A DNA stretch of 64,000 nucleotides, taken from NCBI GenBank assembly GCA_023053685.1, contig JALIGW010000032.1, forward strand, positions 1,626,291-1,690,290, in the 5' to 3' direction. The stretch is from Diadophis punctatus similis. Taxonomy: Eukaryota; Chordata; Lepidosauria; Squamata; Dipsadidae. The stretch's first letter is position 1. Every line of letters begins with the position of its first letter. Position numbers and translations under genes: made by a program. A model generated the notes under the pieces. That model did not search any database. It was not told the DNA's origin and was given only the letters and a program-made list of their open reading frames with translations. This document shows, piece by piece, positions 1 to 10,675 of the stretch.

Positions 1-162
1 CAATTTGTTTTCTTTGGGGTTGTGTTCGTCCCCCCTTTTTCATGGATGCATCCACATCTATGCCATTGCATTACAGAACCATGTTCTGAGCAGAGTATGG
101 TGGAACTAACTGAAGATCCAATTTTGGCATGGAATTGGAAAAAAAGGGCAAAACAGAACATA
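1..162. repeat. Left copy of a duplicated non-coding segment
   Basis: This stretch matches 40838-41005 in direct orientation at high identity by eye, including the shared words CCATTGCATTACA and GGTGGAACTAACTGAAGATC. In both places it runs straight into an antisense CR1 3' end. It could be part of a longer unnamed repeat or of a segmental duplication. No coding potential is visible. Confidence 0.6.
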
Positions 163-297
163 GAATAATAAGGCTGGAAGGGACCTTGGAGGTCTTCTAG
201 TCCAACTTCCTGAACTCATACCATTCAAATGGTTGTCCAGTCTCTTCTTAAAAAAACTGCAGTGTTGGAGCACCCACATCTTCTGGAGGCAAGCCAT
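163..297 (-). mobile_element. CR1 LINE 3' end fragment
   Basis: Antisense CR1 3' terminus with the usual words GGAAGGGACCTTGGAGG and CTTCTAGTCCAAC. It includes the last codons of the ORF2 C-terminal region, the part resembling a leucine-rich FKKRLDNHL motif. It is 5'-truncated and dead. Confidence 0.85.
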
Positions 298-589
298 TCT
301 AAAGACACATCTTTAAGTTCCTGCAGATAGGAACACCATACAGCTTTTGAGTTTGAATCTAAAGCTTGGACAACTCTACCATACACATCTCCGTTCTAAA
401 ATTTTAAGTTTTACAGGAAGGATCTTTTTGCATTACTCCCAGGTTGTGCAATACAATCTGTCAAGATTTGTCTCTTACTCTCTCAGGTTTCAGGAAGTAT
501 GTAATGCTAGATTTTTAATCTGAATTTTTTACACTTCTTGAAATTGGTAACACCATCAGTGCTAGTAAGGAATGGGGTTTACTTTAAAG
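298..589. other. No recognisable feature
   Basis: AT-rich sequence with no long open frame, repeat family or structured RNA that I can recognise. Confidence 0.5.
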
Positions 590-676
590 TTTATACTCTG
601 TTTAACCCTACTCCTTAATAGCACTGATGATGTTAGCTAGTTTGGATAATGAAATGTCTTCCAGAAAACAACCAAG
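590..676 (+). mobile_element. PLE-1 terminal fragment
   Basis: Contains CTGATGA (624-630) and GAAA (651-654) around a degenerate stem, the core arrangement seen in better copies at 58915-59610. It is followed by the words AAAACAACCAAGCT typical of this family. It is fused directly to a CR1 copy. Assignment to Penelope-like elements is from memory of the family. Confidence 0.5.
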
Positions 677-1268
677 CTAGGCTGCATTAACAGAGGGATA
701 GAATCAAGATCACGTGAAGTGTTAATACCACTTTATAATGCCTTGGTAAGGCCACACGTGGAATACTGCATCCAGTTTTGGTCACCACTATGTAAAAAAG
801 ATGTTGAGACTCTAGAAAGAGTGCAGAGAAGAGCAACAAAGATGATTAGGGGACTGGAGGCTAAAACATATGAAGAACGGCTGCAGTAACTAGGTATGTC
901 TAGTTTAATGAAAAGAAGGACCAGGGGAGACATGATAGCAGTGATCCAATATCTCAAGGGCTGCCACAAAGAAGAGGGAGTCAGGCTGTTCTCCAAAGCA
1001 CCTGAGGGTAGAACAAGAACAATGGGTGGAAACTAAACAAGGAGAGAAGTAACTTAGAACTAAGGAGAAATTTCCTGACAGTTAGAACAATTAATCCATG
1101 GAACAGCTTGCCTCCAGAAGTTGTGAATGCTCCAACACTGGAAGTTTTTAAGAAGATGTTGGATAACCATTTGTCTGAAGTAGTGTAGGGTTTCCTGCCT
1201 AGGCAGGGGGTTGGACTAGAAGACCTCCAAGGTCCCTTCCAACTCTATTGTTATTATTATTATTATAG
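677..1268 (+). mobile_element. CR1 LINE, ORF2 C-terminal region and 3' end
   Basis: Sense CR1. In translation it gives the ORF2 C-terminal region: a cysteine/glycine-rich start ([14 protein letters not shown]), then [30 protein letters not shown], an RRTRGDMIA segment and the terminal LEVFKKMLDNHL motif. A stop (ctgcag-taa) and frame breaks make it a pseudogene. It ends in the CR1 3' words AGACCTCCAAGGTCCC and a short TTA-repeat tail. Confidence 0.9.
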
Positions 1269-1753
1269 CACCAAGGATCCCTCATTTCAATCCCGAGCTA
1301 GAAATATTCCACTTTATTGGTTTACTCTTCTTATTATCAGCATTAAATATTTTCAGCTTGGTATATTTTTGTTCATAAACCATAAGCAGCATACCAGCAC
1401 ACAAAAAAGCCTTCCTTGTTCCTCCTCCCAATATCTATCATTTTCTATGTTGCTTCTAATTTTTTCACATCTCACCTCCTTAAAAACATTTTCTCAAGTT
1501 CTTTTTGAACTATCTCACCTTTCTGTTGTATCCAGATTAGTTGACCTTAAAGTACTGCATTGCCTGTAATAGGTACCAACTCTGCACTGGATGAACTTGA
1601 ATTGAACTGAAAATCCAAGACCTACTTAAAAGAGAGATTTCACAACCAAGATTTTGTGAACCTGCTGCCAATTACAAGTCCTTCAACAAAGTCACTTATG
1701 TTCAGGTCTCCTTCTTCTTCAAAGAGCATAAAATACATTTCAAATCTGCAAAT
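1269..1753. other. No recognisable feature
   Basis: AT-rich, apparently single-copy sequence between a CR1 tail and the GA/GACA satellite. A 66-codon open frame (1369-1569) shows no family resemblance and is not called. Confidence 0.5.
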
Positions 1754-1755
1754 TG

Positions 1756-1836
<81 letters not shown>

Positions 1837-2088
1837 CAGAGACAGAGACAGAGACAGAGACAGAGACAGAGACAGAGACAGAGACAGAGACAGAGACAGA
1901 GGGGGGAGACACACAGAGAGAGAGAGAGAGAGACAGAGAGACAGAGAGACAGGGAGAGAGACAGAGAGAGACAGAGACACAAAGAGACAGAGAGGAGGGA
2001 GACAGAGAGAGACAGAGAGAGAGACAGAGAGAGACAGAGACAGAGAGACAGAGACAGAGACAGACAGAGACAGAGAGAGAGGGGGGAG

Positions 2089-2119
<31 letters not shown>

Positions 2120-2532
2120 CAGAGAGACAGGGAGAGACAGAGAGAGACAGAGAGACAGAGACAGACAGAGACAGACAGAGACAGAGACAGAGACAGACAG
2201 AGACAGAGAGAGGGGGGGAGACACAGAGAGAGAGAGAGAGAGACAGAGAGACAGAGAGACAGGGAGAGACATAGAGAGACAGAGAGACAGAAAGAGAGAC
2301 AGAGAGAGACAGAGAGAGACAGAAAGACAGAGAGAGAGAGACAGAGAGAGACAGAGAGAGACAGAGACACAAAGAGACAGAGAGGAGGGAGACAGAGAGA
2401 GAGAGAGAGACAGAGACAGACAGAGACAGAGACAGAGAGACAGAGAGAGACAGAGACAGACAGAGACAGAGAGACAGAGACAGAGACAGAGAGACAGAGA
2501 CAGAGACAGACAGAGACAGAGAGAGAGGGGGG

Positions 2533-2578
<46 letters not shown>

Positions 2579-2629
2579 CAGAGAGACAGAGAGAGACAGA
2601 GAGAGACAGAGACACAAAGAGACAGAGAG

Positions 2630-2687
<58 letters not shown>

Positions 2688-3117
2688 CAGAGACAGACAG
2701 AGACAGACAGAGACAGAGAGACAGAGACAGAGACAGAGACAGAGAGACAGAGACAGAGACAGAGACAGACAGAGACAGAGAGAGGGGGGACACACACAGA
2801 GAGAGAGAGAGAGAGACAGAGAGACAGAGAGAGACAGAGACAGACAGAGACAGAGAGACAGAGACAGAGACAGAGAGACAGAGACAGAGACAGACAGAGA
2901 CAGAGAGAGGGGGGGAGACACACACACAGAGAGAGACAGAGAGACAGAGAGAGACAGAGAGACAGAAAGAGAGACAGAGAGAGACAGAGAGACAGAGAGA
3001 CAGAGAGAGACAGAGAGAGACAGAGACAGAGAGAGAGGGGGGAGACACAGAGAGAGAGATAGAGAGAGACAGAGAGACAGAGAGACAGAGAGAGACAGGG
3101 AGAGAGAGTGAGTGAGA

Positions 3118-3153
<36 letters not shown>

Positions 3154-3504
3154 CAGACAGAGACAGAGAGAGGGGGACACACACACACACAGAGAGAGAG
3201 AGACAGAGAGACAGAGAGAGACAGAGACAGACAGAGACAGAGAGACAGAGACAGAGACAGAGAGACAGAGACAGAGACAGAGACAGACAGAGACAGAGAG
3301 AGGGGGGGAGACACACACACAGAGAGAGACAGAGAGACAGAGAGAGACAGAGAGACAGAAAGAGAGACAGAGAGAGACAGAGAGACAGAGAGACAGAGAG
3401 AGACAGAGAGAGACAGAGACAGAGAGAGAGGGGGGAGACACAGAGAGAGAGATAGAGAGAGACAGAGAGACAGAGAGACAGAGAGAGACAGGGAGAGAGA
3501 GTGA

Positions 3505-3540
<36 letters not shown>

Positions 3541-3562
3541 CAGAGACAGAGAGACAGAGAGA
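1754..3562. repeat. GA/GACA compound satellite with higher-order structure
   Basis: Purine-rich array of GA and GACA words. A marker of five or more G followed by GACAC recurs near 1902, 2082, 2213, 2528, 2785, 2909, 3037, 3173, 3303 and 3431, commonly 124-136 bp apart. A block near 2908-3115 recurs near 3302-3503, giving a larger unit of about 394 bp. The long Ser/Leu or Arg/Glu open frames here are simple translations of the repeat. Confidence 0.95.
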
Positions 3563-3705
3563 AAAAACGAGAACAAGTTTTTGGATTTCTACGTAGAGAA
3601 CCTGCAGTAAAGAATAATCAGAATTACTAGGAGATTCTTCAAGGCAAGTGTACAGCACGTGACATTTCTTAACTTGGGGATAAGGTACACGAGGGAGACA
3701 TGGAA

Positions 3706-3730
3706 GGAAGGAGGGAGGGAGGGAGGGAGG

Positions 3731-3762
<32 letters not shown>

Positions 3763-3764
3763 AC
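3706..3764. repeat. GGGA/GA microsatellite
   Basis: Short run of GGAGG units followed by GA dinucleotides, just downstream of the large GA/GACA array. Confidence 0.9.
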
Positions 3765-3834
3765 CCAAACAGTAAAAAAAATCCTATCTCCAGGTGGATA
3801 ACTCTCATAGGCTTAAAATAAATAGAATAACAAC

Positions 3835-4445
3835 ATGGTTGCGAGGGACCTTGGAAGTCTTCTAGTCCAACCCTCTGCTCGAGGAAGGAGCAGTGATGGC
3901 TAACCTTTTAACATCACCATGTGCCGACCTGTGTGCTGGAAATAGCACGCAAAACCATCCCGCATGGACCGTGCAGCCTTGCTGAACAGAACAGAATAAA
4001 TTCTGAACAGCCGGCTGGTGCGCATGCGCTCAATGGAAACCCAGATGTTCGGGTGCCGGTGTGTGCATGCACGCTGGAACACTGCTCTTCCATGTTTTGG
4101 CGTTCCCACGCACGTGAGGGCCAGCTGACTGGCATGCGTGTGTGCACAGGAATGTGGAAGAGGAGCCAGCTTCTGGCACATGTTCCATAGGTTCGCCACT
4201 ACGGCCCTATAGCATCTCAGACAAATGGCTGTCTAATCTCTTCTTAAAAACCTCCAATGTTGGAGCACACACAACTGGCAAATCTTTCCCCTGGTTAATT
4301 GTTCTCACTGATAGGAAATTTCTCCTTAGTTCCAGGTTGCTTCTCTCCTTGATGAATTTCCATTAATTGCTTCTTCTGCTGCCATCAGGTGCTTCGGAGA
4401 ATAGCTTGACTCCCTCTTCTTTGTGGCAGCCCCTTAGATATTGGC
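3835..4445 (-). mobile_element. CR1 3' portion split by a hAT-1 insertion
   Basis: Antisense CR1 in two parts, 3835-3890 and 4205-4445. Together they hold the 3' terminus and the end of the ORF2 C-terminal region. The break lies where the CCCTATAG octamer would fall in an uninterrupted CR1. The octamer is present on the right (4205-4212) but missing on the left, so a small deletion accompanied or followed the insertion. Confidence 0.8.
3891..4204. mobile_element. hAT-1 non-autonomous element
   Basis: Begins CAGTGATGGCTAACC and ends GGTTCGCCACTACGG, imperfect terminal inverted repeats of the hAT-1 type. The interior is rich in GCATGC/GTGTGC words and has no transposase. No clean TSD is seen because the left octamer is lost. 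Confidence 0.75.
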
Positions 4446-5337
4446 TTCTATCAAAGCTCCTTTCAACATCCAAAGCCACTTTTTTAAAAAAGAAAGAAAA
4501 TAACAATGACGATAAAAATGCCTATCAAACTTTATTTATTCCTTTTAATCAGCTCGCTTTTCCCCTTAACCGTTCGGCAGCCACATGGAATGACGGGCCT
4601 GTACGCTTTGTGCAGCTGACTCATGTCAACCAGAACAATATTCCTGAAATGTTTCTCACACATCTGAGGTGGAGAGTTGAACGGTACCTAAAGACGGGCT
4701 GACAAACGGAAAGGGAAGGACGCCTCTGAAGACAGCCGCGGATACTTTGTCCCCAGTCAAGTTCTTTTCATTGCTAATCAGGACGTCTCTGTTCTTTCTC
4801 AACTTCGACTGTTGTTCTGTTTTATTTTTTATCAAAGGCAAGTCTTGAATTTGACTGCTGGGAATTTACCTTCAATTAAAGTTTCCTTTGAAACTCCTTA
4901 TATTTAAACCTCGTAATGAGACCGTCGACGGGGCAGAGAAGAGGACGAGATGAAAGGTAGAGCCGTGATCTGAGGTAGGGAGAGAGAGATTTCAAAGCCA
5001 ACAGGACTCCGGCTTTGAAGTGGCTTTAATGTGGCCCATTAGTTCGCACAATAACAATCCGCCTGTTTCTGTCCTTGCTTCTTCTGTGCCTGGACAAAGC
5101 AGATGACAAATCACTCGCCCTCTTGCATACAATTCCAAAAGGGCTTTTATCGATCGTGGTTGCGCAACGGACAGCAAGACACACAACTGGGTCATTGTGC
5201 AATTCCAAGCAAAGAGTGTGAAGTTGTCCAGGACCAGAATCTAAGTTAATGTGGTTCTCTAAATCCAGGATTCAGAGAAATGGGGGGTCCTCTTTCATAC
5301 ATGCCTTCAGATGCCTGCTAGATAGCTACTCATCAAG
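4446..5337. other. No recognisable feature
   Basis: Mixed-composition sequence without a repeat family I can name. Short open frames of 60-111 codons in several frames overlap each other and show no domain or motif. Confidence 0.5.
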
Positions 5338-5473
5338 GACTGAAAAAAGATGTTGAAACTCTGGAAAATGTGCAGAGAAGAGCAACAAAAGTAATTCAAG
5401 GACTGAAGGCTAAAATATATGAAGAGTGGTTGCAAGAATTGGGTATGTCTAGTCTAGTGAAAAGAAGGACTAC

Positions 5474-5664
5474 CCACATGCCAGGACATAATCATATCCC
5501 ATTTATCCACGGTTTCGAGGCTGTGCGCATGCGCGGAAGGCCATGCGCATGCGCATAGGTGGCACGTGTGAGTGAAGCGTGCGCATGCGTGCGCACTCAC
5601 ATTTGCGAACTAACAGATCCTTTGGCTTTTCACAATTGGGCTCCATCCTAAACTATAACCAGAT
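5474..5664. mobile_element. hAT-2-like fragment with NRF1-type palindromes
   Basis: Resembles the interior of the hAT-2-like copy at 45747-45970 in reverse (shared GGTGGCAC and CTCACATTTG words). It carries two perfect 12-base NRF1 consensus sites at 5524-5535 and 5544-5555, and alternating purine-pyrimidine runs prone to Z-DNA. Ends are not resolved. Confidence 0.5.
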
Positions 5665-5940
5665 CCGGGGTGAAATCTATCAAGTTCTGACAGGTTCTGG
5701 AGAACTGGTAGCGGAAATTTTGAGTAGTTCGGAGAACCAGCAAATACCACCTCTGGCTGGCCCCAGAGTGGGGTGGAAATGGAGATTTTGCAATATCCTT
5801 CCCCCAGGAGTAGGGAGGGAATGGAGATTTTGCAGTATCCTTCCCCTGCCATGCCCACCAAGCCACACCCAACAAGCCACACCACGCCCACCAAGCCACG
5901 CCCACAGAACCAGTAGTAAAAAAATTGGATTTCACCACTG
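5665..5940. mobile_element. hAT-3 non-autonomous element
   Basis: Begins CCGGGGTGAAATC and ends GATTTCACCACTG, matching inverted termini. The interior has an imperfect repeat of GGAATGGAGATTTTGCA and a run of CCACGCCCA-type words. No matching 8 bp duplication is visible, so insertion may have occurred with rearrangement next to the preceding hAT fragment. Confidence 0.65.
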
Positions 5941-6110
5941 GGTGACATGAGAGTAGTCTTCCAATATTTGAAGGGCTGCCACAGAGAGGAGGGGCTCAAA
6001 CTATTTTCCAAAGCACCTGAAGGCCAGACAAGGAATAATGGATGGAAACTAACCAAGGAGAGAAGCAACCTAGAACTAAGGAGAAATTACCTGACAGTGA
6101 GAACAATGGT

Positions 6111-6659
6111 TTCTATGAGACATAAAGACAGAACTTTTTCCTGCTTAAGAACAAAATTGCTGATTTGGGGTACTGAAAGAAACTCAGGTTATAACTACTT
6201 CAGCCTGTCTTCCTTCCTGGATCATATCCCCAATTTGCAGAAGCAATAAATAAAAGACAGTCTCAATTGTAAGCTTAGCAATTAAAGGATGCAGTTTAGG
6301 ATACAGGAAGAGAAGCAATATAATGGAAAGGAGGAAAAAAAATCACTGTACATTAAAAATATCCATGCCTGGCTGCTCATAAATGTAAATGAATAAACTT
6401 GGCACTGCAACAGAGAGCATCTAAGGTAAAATTAAACAGCGGCAAAAAATAAAATCAATAATGTGATTGGTGTTTACTGCCATCTCCCCAACCAAAGAGA
6501 AGATCAAAAACAAACTGCAGTTCTTTCAGACTGCATGAAGTGGAGCTTTTAACTACTACTAAATCCTTGAAGAAGCCTGTTGGTCCATCTGTGAATTTCC
6601 TAATTCTCTTGTAGACCACATATTCCTTTAGATAGAAGCTGGATTGCGGGTAGAAGAGA
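6111..6659. other. No recognisable feature
   Basis: AT-rich sequence after a CR1 fragment. No gene, repeat family or strong structure recognised. Confidence 0.5.
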
Positions 6660-6690
6660 ATATTTCAATCAATCAGAATAGAGCTGGAAG

Positions 6691-7213
6691 CAGTGGTGGG
6701 TTCCTACCGGTGCGGTCCACTCTATAGCACCGGTAGCAGCCCGCTGGTGACATCACAGTACCAGTGCAGTCGGTTGCCCGTGCCTGGGCGCCGCCAATTT
6801 AAAAAAAAAAATAATTTTTTTAAAAAAATTTTCTTCTGCGCATGCCCAGAAGCCGAGCTTCCGGCACTGCGCATGCACTGCCTTCCTACTCCACAGTGAG
6901 TCCAAGCAGGGGAGGATGGCTGAGGGAGCATGTGAGACGCTGAAAGAACGGGCGGCAGGAGCTATCTCCATTCTCCTCCCTTCAGCAGTCCGAGAAGCCA
7001 CGAACGTGCGGTGATGATCCTAGGCATTTTTGCACGTTTGAGGCTTCTCGAGCTGCTGAGGGGAGGGGGAACAGGCGGCAGGACCTATCTCAGTTCCCCT
7101 CCCTTCAGCAGTCCGAGAAGCCACGCCCACCCGGTCACATGGCTGGCAAGCCACACCCACAAAATAAGCCACGCCCACAGAGTGGTAGTAAAAAAATTAG
7201 GAACCCGCCCCTG
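6691..7213. mobile_element. hAT-2 non-autonomous element with perfect 8 bp TSD
   Basis: 523 bp. Starts CAGTGGTGGGTTCCTA and ends TAGGAACCCGCCCCTG. The octamer GCTGGAAG flanks it on both sides (6683-6690 and 7214-7221), which is the hAT signature. The interior carries an A/T-homopolymer stretch, CGCATGCCCAGAAG words and a duplicated CTCCCTTCAGCAGTCCGAG segment. There is no transposase frame, so it depends on a partner element. Confidence 0.9.
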
Positions 7214-7239
7214 GCTGGAAGGGACCTTGCAGGTTAACA

Positions 7240-7393
7240 GTTAACAGATTAACAGAGTCGGAAGGGACCTTGCAGGTCATCTAGTCCAACCCCCTGCCCA
7301 AGCAGGAGACCCTTACATCTGCCTCTACCTAGGATCGAACTCACAACCTCCTGATTGTGAGGCAAGAGCTTTACCTCTAGGCCACAGCAGCTG
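7240..7393 (-). mobile_element. tRNA-derived SINE with a CR1 3' end
   Basis: Read on the minus strand it starts with a tRNA-like head: an A-box-like TGGCCTAGAGG and a B-box-like GAGTTCGATCC. It then passes into the CR1 terminal sequence GGGGGTTGGACTAGATGACC and an octamer tail of CTGTTAAT type. A CR1-type 3' end suggests mobilisation by CR1 reverse transcriptase. A second copy sits at 13625-13792. Confidence 0.8.
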
Positions 7394-7531
7394 TCTTCTT
7401 GTCCAAGTCCCTACTCAAGTATTATACCATTCCAGACAGGTGGTTGAAAACCTCCAGTAATGAAGCACCTACAACTTCTGAAGGCAAGCTGTTCCACTGG
7501 TTAATTGTTCTCACTTTGTAGCTCAGGTTTG

Positions 7532-7710
7532 AACATTTAAGTCCTTGTTGCTCTCTGAGCTTGGTGGTTTTTCTTGCAGATGTTTCATTAGTTGATTAGG
7601 TCACATCATCAGTGTTAGAAGGGAGTGGGATCTGTGGGGAGGAGGAGGAAGAGGAGGAGGAGGAGTGGGGGTCCTTTGTGCTCTCAGAGTTTGGTTGTTT
7701 TCTTGCTGAT
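7532..7710 (-). mobile_element. PLE-1 tandem units (right unit continues at 8237)
   Basis: Two antisense PLE-1 units. One spans about 7532-7640. The other begins near 7672 and resumes after the solo LTR at 8237-8290. On the minus strand each has the order CTGATGA or CCGATGA, a stem-loop, then GAAAC. A GGAGGA purine run (7638-7668) separates them. Confidence 0.55.
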
Positions 7711-8236
7711 TGTTAGAACCCTGTTCGAACGATTGGGTGTGTTAATATATGATTAAGCCACAAATCAATGTTATGTGTATATTGCTTTAAATGCATTGTG
7801 GATGATTACTATATAAGTAAGCAAGAGAGCATGCTCAGTGTGGTTGATGGTTTATGGTTGGTGGTTGTGTTTGACGGTGTGTTCCGGATTGAAGACTCTC
7901 TGCTGATTTACTGATGAGTAGATTACTTTATGACTGTGTGGAATTGCTGTGAAGAGAAGAGTAACTATCTGTGACAGTATAGAATTGAGAGATAGCTGTA
8001 ATCTTTGTTTGTGAGTTAAAACAAAGATAGACAAGAAAAAGAAACTTCGCATTGAATGAATAACTGTGTATGACTTGGACTTCCTATTTAACTTTGCTAC
8101 TATTCAAGTAAAACTATTTTTTACATACTAAAGATATTCTGTTTATTGACTGAATAGCATTCATATCAAACTGCAACACCATTATTACAACACATTTCGC
8201 TGTGTATGTGCTTAACAGCACAATAACTCCTTAACA
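7711..8236 (+). mobile_element. Solo LTR (family LTR-A) with 5 bp TSD
   Basis: 526 bp starting TGTTAG and ending TTAACA, flanked by CTGAT at 7706-7710 and 8237-8241. Removing it rejoins a continuous PLE-1 sequence, which confirms both borders. A TATATAAG promoter-like word lies at 7811-7818. No internal retroelement genes are adjacent, so it is a recombination product. A partial second copy is at 46045-46467. Confidence 0.85.
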
Positions 8237-8290
8237 CTGATGTTTCATTACCCAACAAGGGAACATCATCGGTCCTAGAAGAGATTGGAA
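8237..8290 (-). mobile_element. PLE-1 remainder after LTR-A
   Basis: Antisense continuation of the PLE-1 unit broken by the LTR. It contains GTTTCATTACCCAACAAGG, i.e. the hammerhead-like GAAAC side and stem on the minus strand. The first core base has changed so the motif reads CCGATGA. Confidence 0.6.
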
Positions 8291-8545
8291 TTCATTTGCA
8301 TCCTTTTAGAGGGTCATTGAAGCACTTGGAGGTTTATCAGTGTCCTCAGGGTCACCTGACTACTCTCCTGGCTTCTGTAGTCTGCAAGGAGTATAAATCC
8401 TTCCATTCCCCACTATCCTGTCAGAGCTGAAGAAGCTTCTTGGATGAGAAGCGAAATGTCTTCAAAAGAAAAAACAAGAAAGTCCAGTTGCCTCCTGAAA
8501 ATGCACCTTTGGGACAGCCACGACCTAGATGACTGAGAATCTCTA
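8291..8545 (+). mobile_element. PLE-2 terminal fragment with hammerhead-like core
   Basis: Contains CTGAAGA (8427-8433), then one extra A, a perfect 6 bp stem GCTTCT/AGAAGC around TGGATG, then GAAA (8453-8456). Downstream words CAGTTGCCTCCTGAAAA and GACTGAGAATCTC are shared with copies at 41120, 47228 and 57441. The upstream part (CATTTGCATCCTTTTAG) is also shared. Confidence 0.6.
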
Positions 8546-8740
8546 CAGACTTTGCACTTTTGCTTTCCTTATCTTTTTTTTCTTTTAAATATTTTTTGTG
8601 TTTATTTGCTTTTTTATTTTATTTTTCTTATCTTTTGTAGAATTTTAGTAAAGTATATTGAAAAAAAGAGGTCAGCGTCAGTGGGATGGCATGAAAATGA
8701 AGGGGTCTAACTGACATCAGGCTCAAAGAATATAGCACTT

Positions 8741-8975
8741 AGCAATAGCACTTAGACTTATATATCGCTTCATAGTGCTTTACAGCCCTCTCTAAGCGGT
8801 TTAGCCCCCAACAATCATATTGCCCCCAACAATCTGGGTCCTCATTTTATCAACCTCGGAAGGATGGAAGGCTGAGTCAACCTTGAGCCGGTGAGATTTG
8901 AACAGCTGAACTGCTGAACTAGCAGTCACTGAAGTAGTTGCAGTGCTGCTTTTAACCACTGCACCACCTCGGCTC
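8741..8975 (-). mobile_element. Sauria-like tRNA SINE
   Basis: Antisense copy. On the minus strand it has a tRNA-like head (GAGGTGGTGCAGTGGTTAA, B-box region GTTCAAATCTC), the conserved core CAGCCTTCCATCCTTCCGAG, and a tail reading TATATAAGTCTAAGTGCTATT. The core resembles Sauria SINEs, while the tail resembles an L2-type 3' end. Confidence 0.85.
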
Positions 8976-9078
8976 TTATCAATGCATATCAGTGGGTTCT
9001 TTAACTTGGAGAAAGCTCAGGTGGGAAGCCTAAAGATTCGGTCCTAGGTCTTCTTCTCTTTACTAGAACATAGAACAG

Positions 9079-9079
<1 letters not shown>

Positions 9080-9137
<58 letters not shown>

Positions 9138-9140
9138 GAA

Positions 9141-9171
<31 letters not shown>

Positions 9172-9255
9172 AAGAAGAAGAAGAAGAAGAAGAAGAAGAA
9201 GAAGAAGAAGAAGAAGAAGAAGAAGAAGAAGAAGAAGAAGAAGAAGAAGAAGAAT
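9080..9255. repeat. AAT then AAG trinucleotide array on a CR1 tail
   Basis: AAT repeats (about 9080-9138) change to AAG repeats (about 9144-9255). The array abuts the 3' end of the antisense CR1 that starts at 9253, so it grew from the LINE tail. Confidence 0.95.
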
Positions 9256-9660
9256 AGAGTTGGAAGGGACCTTGGAGTCCAACCCCCTGCCTAGGCAGGA
9301 AACCCTACACTACTTCAGACAAATGGTTATCCAACATCTTCTTAAAAACTTCCAGTGTTGGAGCATTCACAACTTCTGGAGGCAAGTTGTTCCACTGATT
9401 AATTTGTTCTAAATGTCAGGAAATTTCTCCTTAGTTCTAAGTTACTTCTCTCCTTATTTAGTTTCCACCCATTGCTTCTTGTTCTACCCTCAGGTGCTTT
9501 GGAGAATAGTTTGACTCCCTCTTCTTTGTGGCAACCCCTGAGATATTGGAACACTGCTATCATGTCACCCCTGGTCCTTCTTTTCATTAAACTAGACATA
9601 CCCAGTTCCTGCAACTGTTCTTCATATGTTTTAGCCTAATCCAGTCCCCTAATCATTTTT
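9253..9660 (-). mobile_element. CR1 LINE, ORF2 C-terminal region and 3' end
   Basis: Antisense CR1 with the terminal GGAAGGGACCTTGGAG, the LEVFKK-type end motif and upstream coding sequence as far as the QELGMSSLMKRRTRGDM segment. It is interrupted at its left coding edge by the hAT-1 at 9661. Confidence 0.9.
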
Positions 9661-10059
9661 GTTGGCGAACCTTTTTGGCACTGAGTGCCAAAACGGGGGC
9701 ACACGCACACGTGCCGGAAACCAGAAGAGCAGCTGCCCAGTGCGCATGCATGCGCCAGGAAGATGATCCGGCGCATGCATGTATACTGGCCACCTGGTCT
9801 TCCGGTTTCTGGCATGCATGCACGCATGAAGACTAGCTGGCTGGTGCGCATGTGCATGCCAGAAACTGGAAGATCATCTTCCCGGTGCACGCATGTGTAT
9901 TGGGCGGCTGCTCTTCCAGTTTCCAGCACTCCCGTGCATGTGAAGACCAGCTGGCCAGCACGCTGGAACCTGGAAGACCAACGGGTGATGGCTTGGGTGC
10001 ACGGAGAGATGGCTCTGCGTGCCACTTCTAGCATGCATGCCATAGGTTCGCCATCATGG
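9661..10059. mobile_element. hAT-1 element, left terminus damaged
   Basis: Left end reads GTTGGCGAACCTTTTTGGC and right end GGTTCGCCATCATGG, the hAT-1 inverted termini. The first bases of the left end are lost. The interior is full of GCATGCATGC and CCGGAAACC/GGTTTCTGG words in inverted pairs. No TSD is visible. Confidence 0.75.
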
Positions 10060-10064
10060 ACATA

Positions 10065-10390
10065 GAACATACTGTAGATTCATAAGGCTAGAAGGGCTCT
10101 CAGAGTCTTCTAGTTCAACCCTCCTCAAGGCAGGAGACCTCAAACCATCCCGGTCAAATTATTGTCCAATTTACTTTTGAAAAACCTCCAGTGATGGAGC
10201 ATCCACAACTCCAGGAGACAAGTTGTTCCACGGATTAATTGTTCTCAATGTCAGGAAATTTCTCCTCATTTCCAGGTTGGATCTCCCTCTGAAGAGCTTC
10301 CACCCATTGCTTCTTGCCCTGCCCTCAGGTGCTTTAGAGAATACGCCGGTCCATCTTCTCTGTGTCAGCCCCTGAGGTACTGGAGTTCTA
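10065..10390 (-). mobile_element. CR1 3' portion
   Basis: Antisense CR1 end with CTAGAAGGGCTCTCAGAG, CAAGTTGTTCCACGGATTAATTG and TCAGGAAATTTCTCC. These correspond to the 3' terminus and the RNFLTLRTINPWN region of ORF2. Confidence 0.85.
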
Positions 10391-10548
10391 TGTTTATTAA
10401 TAACATGGATGAAGAGATCGTAGGACATCAACTTCTCAAAGGACATAAGATTGGGTGAGGTAGAAAATTTCCTTAAACACAATTATCAAATTCAAAATGA
10501 TCTTGATAGGTTAGAGAAATGGGCTGAAACTAAGAGAATGAAAAATAA
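10391..10548 (+). pseudogene. Degenerate CR1 reverse-transcriptase fragment
   Basis: Sense translation resembles the CR1 RT region around and after the catalytic box: FINNMDEEI near 10395 and LDRLEKWAETKRMK near 10507-10545. The FADD-type box itself is not intact. It lies next to, and in opposite orientation to, a CR1 3' end. Confidence 0.5.
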
Positions 10549-10675
10549 CAGTCACGTTTAGAGGTTTCCCTTAGAGAAGGAATATCAAATGCCATATTAG
10601 AAGGGGCCAATATGATTTAGTAATGGATTTTGAGAAACAGGTATTTGAACGATGGTTAGTTGCAAATTGGATCTA

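Larger units (their letters stand above)
5338..6110 (+). mobile_element. CR1 ORF2 C-terminal fragment split by inserted hAT sequence
   Basis: Sense CR1 in two parts, 5338-5473 (LENVQRRATKVIQGLKAKIYEEWLQ region) and 5941-6110 (continuing with the GCHREEGLKLF region). Joining them restores the normal CR1 order, so 5474-5940 is inserted material. The copy lacks its 3' terminus. Confidence 0.8.
6660..7515 (-). mobile_element. CR1 3' fragment holding a hAT-2 and a SINE
   Basis: Antisense CR1 pieces at about 6660-6690, 7214-7239 and 7394-7515. Between them lie a hAT-2 element (6691-7213) and a tRNA-CR1 SINE (7240-7393). The words GAGCTGGAAG, GGGACCTTGCAGG and GGCAAGCTGTTCCACTGG identify the host copy. 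Confidence 0.75.

Noticed and set aside
1640..3808. Very long open frames (up to 722 codons) of Ser/Leu or Arg/Glu repeats
   Set aside because: They are the GA/GACA satellite translated in different frames on both strands. No non-repeat domain is attached.
5664..5948. 8 bp duplication for the hAT-3 at 5665
   Set aside because: AACCAGAT and GGTGACAT do not match, so I do not claim a TSD there.
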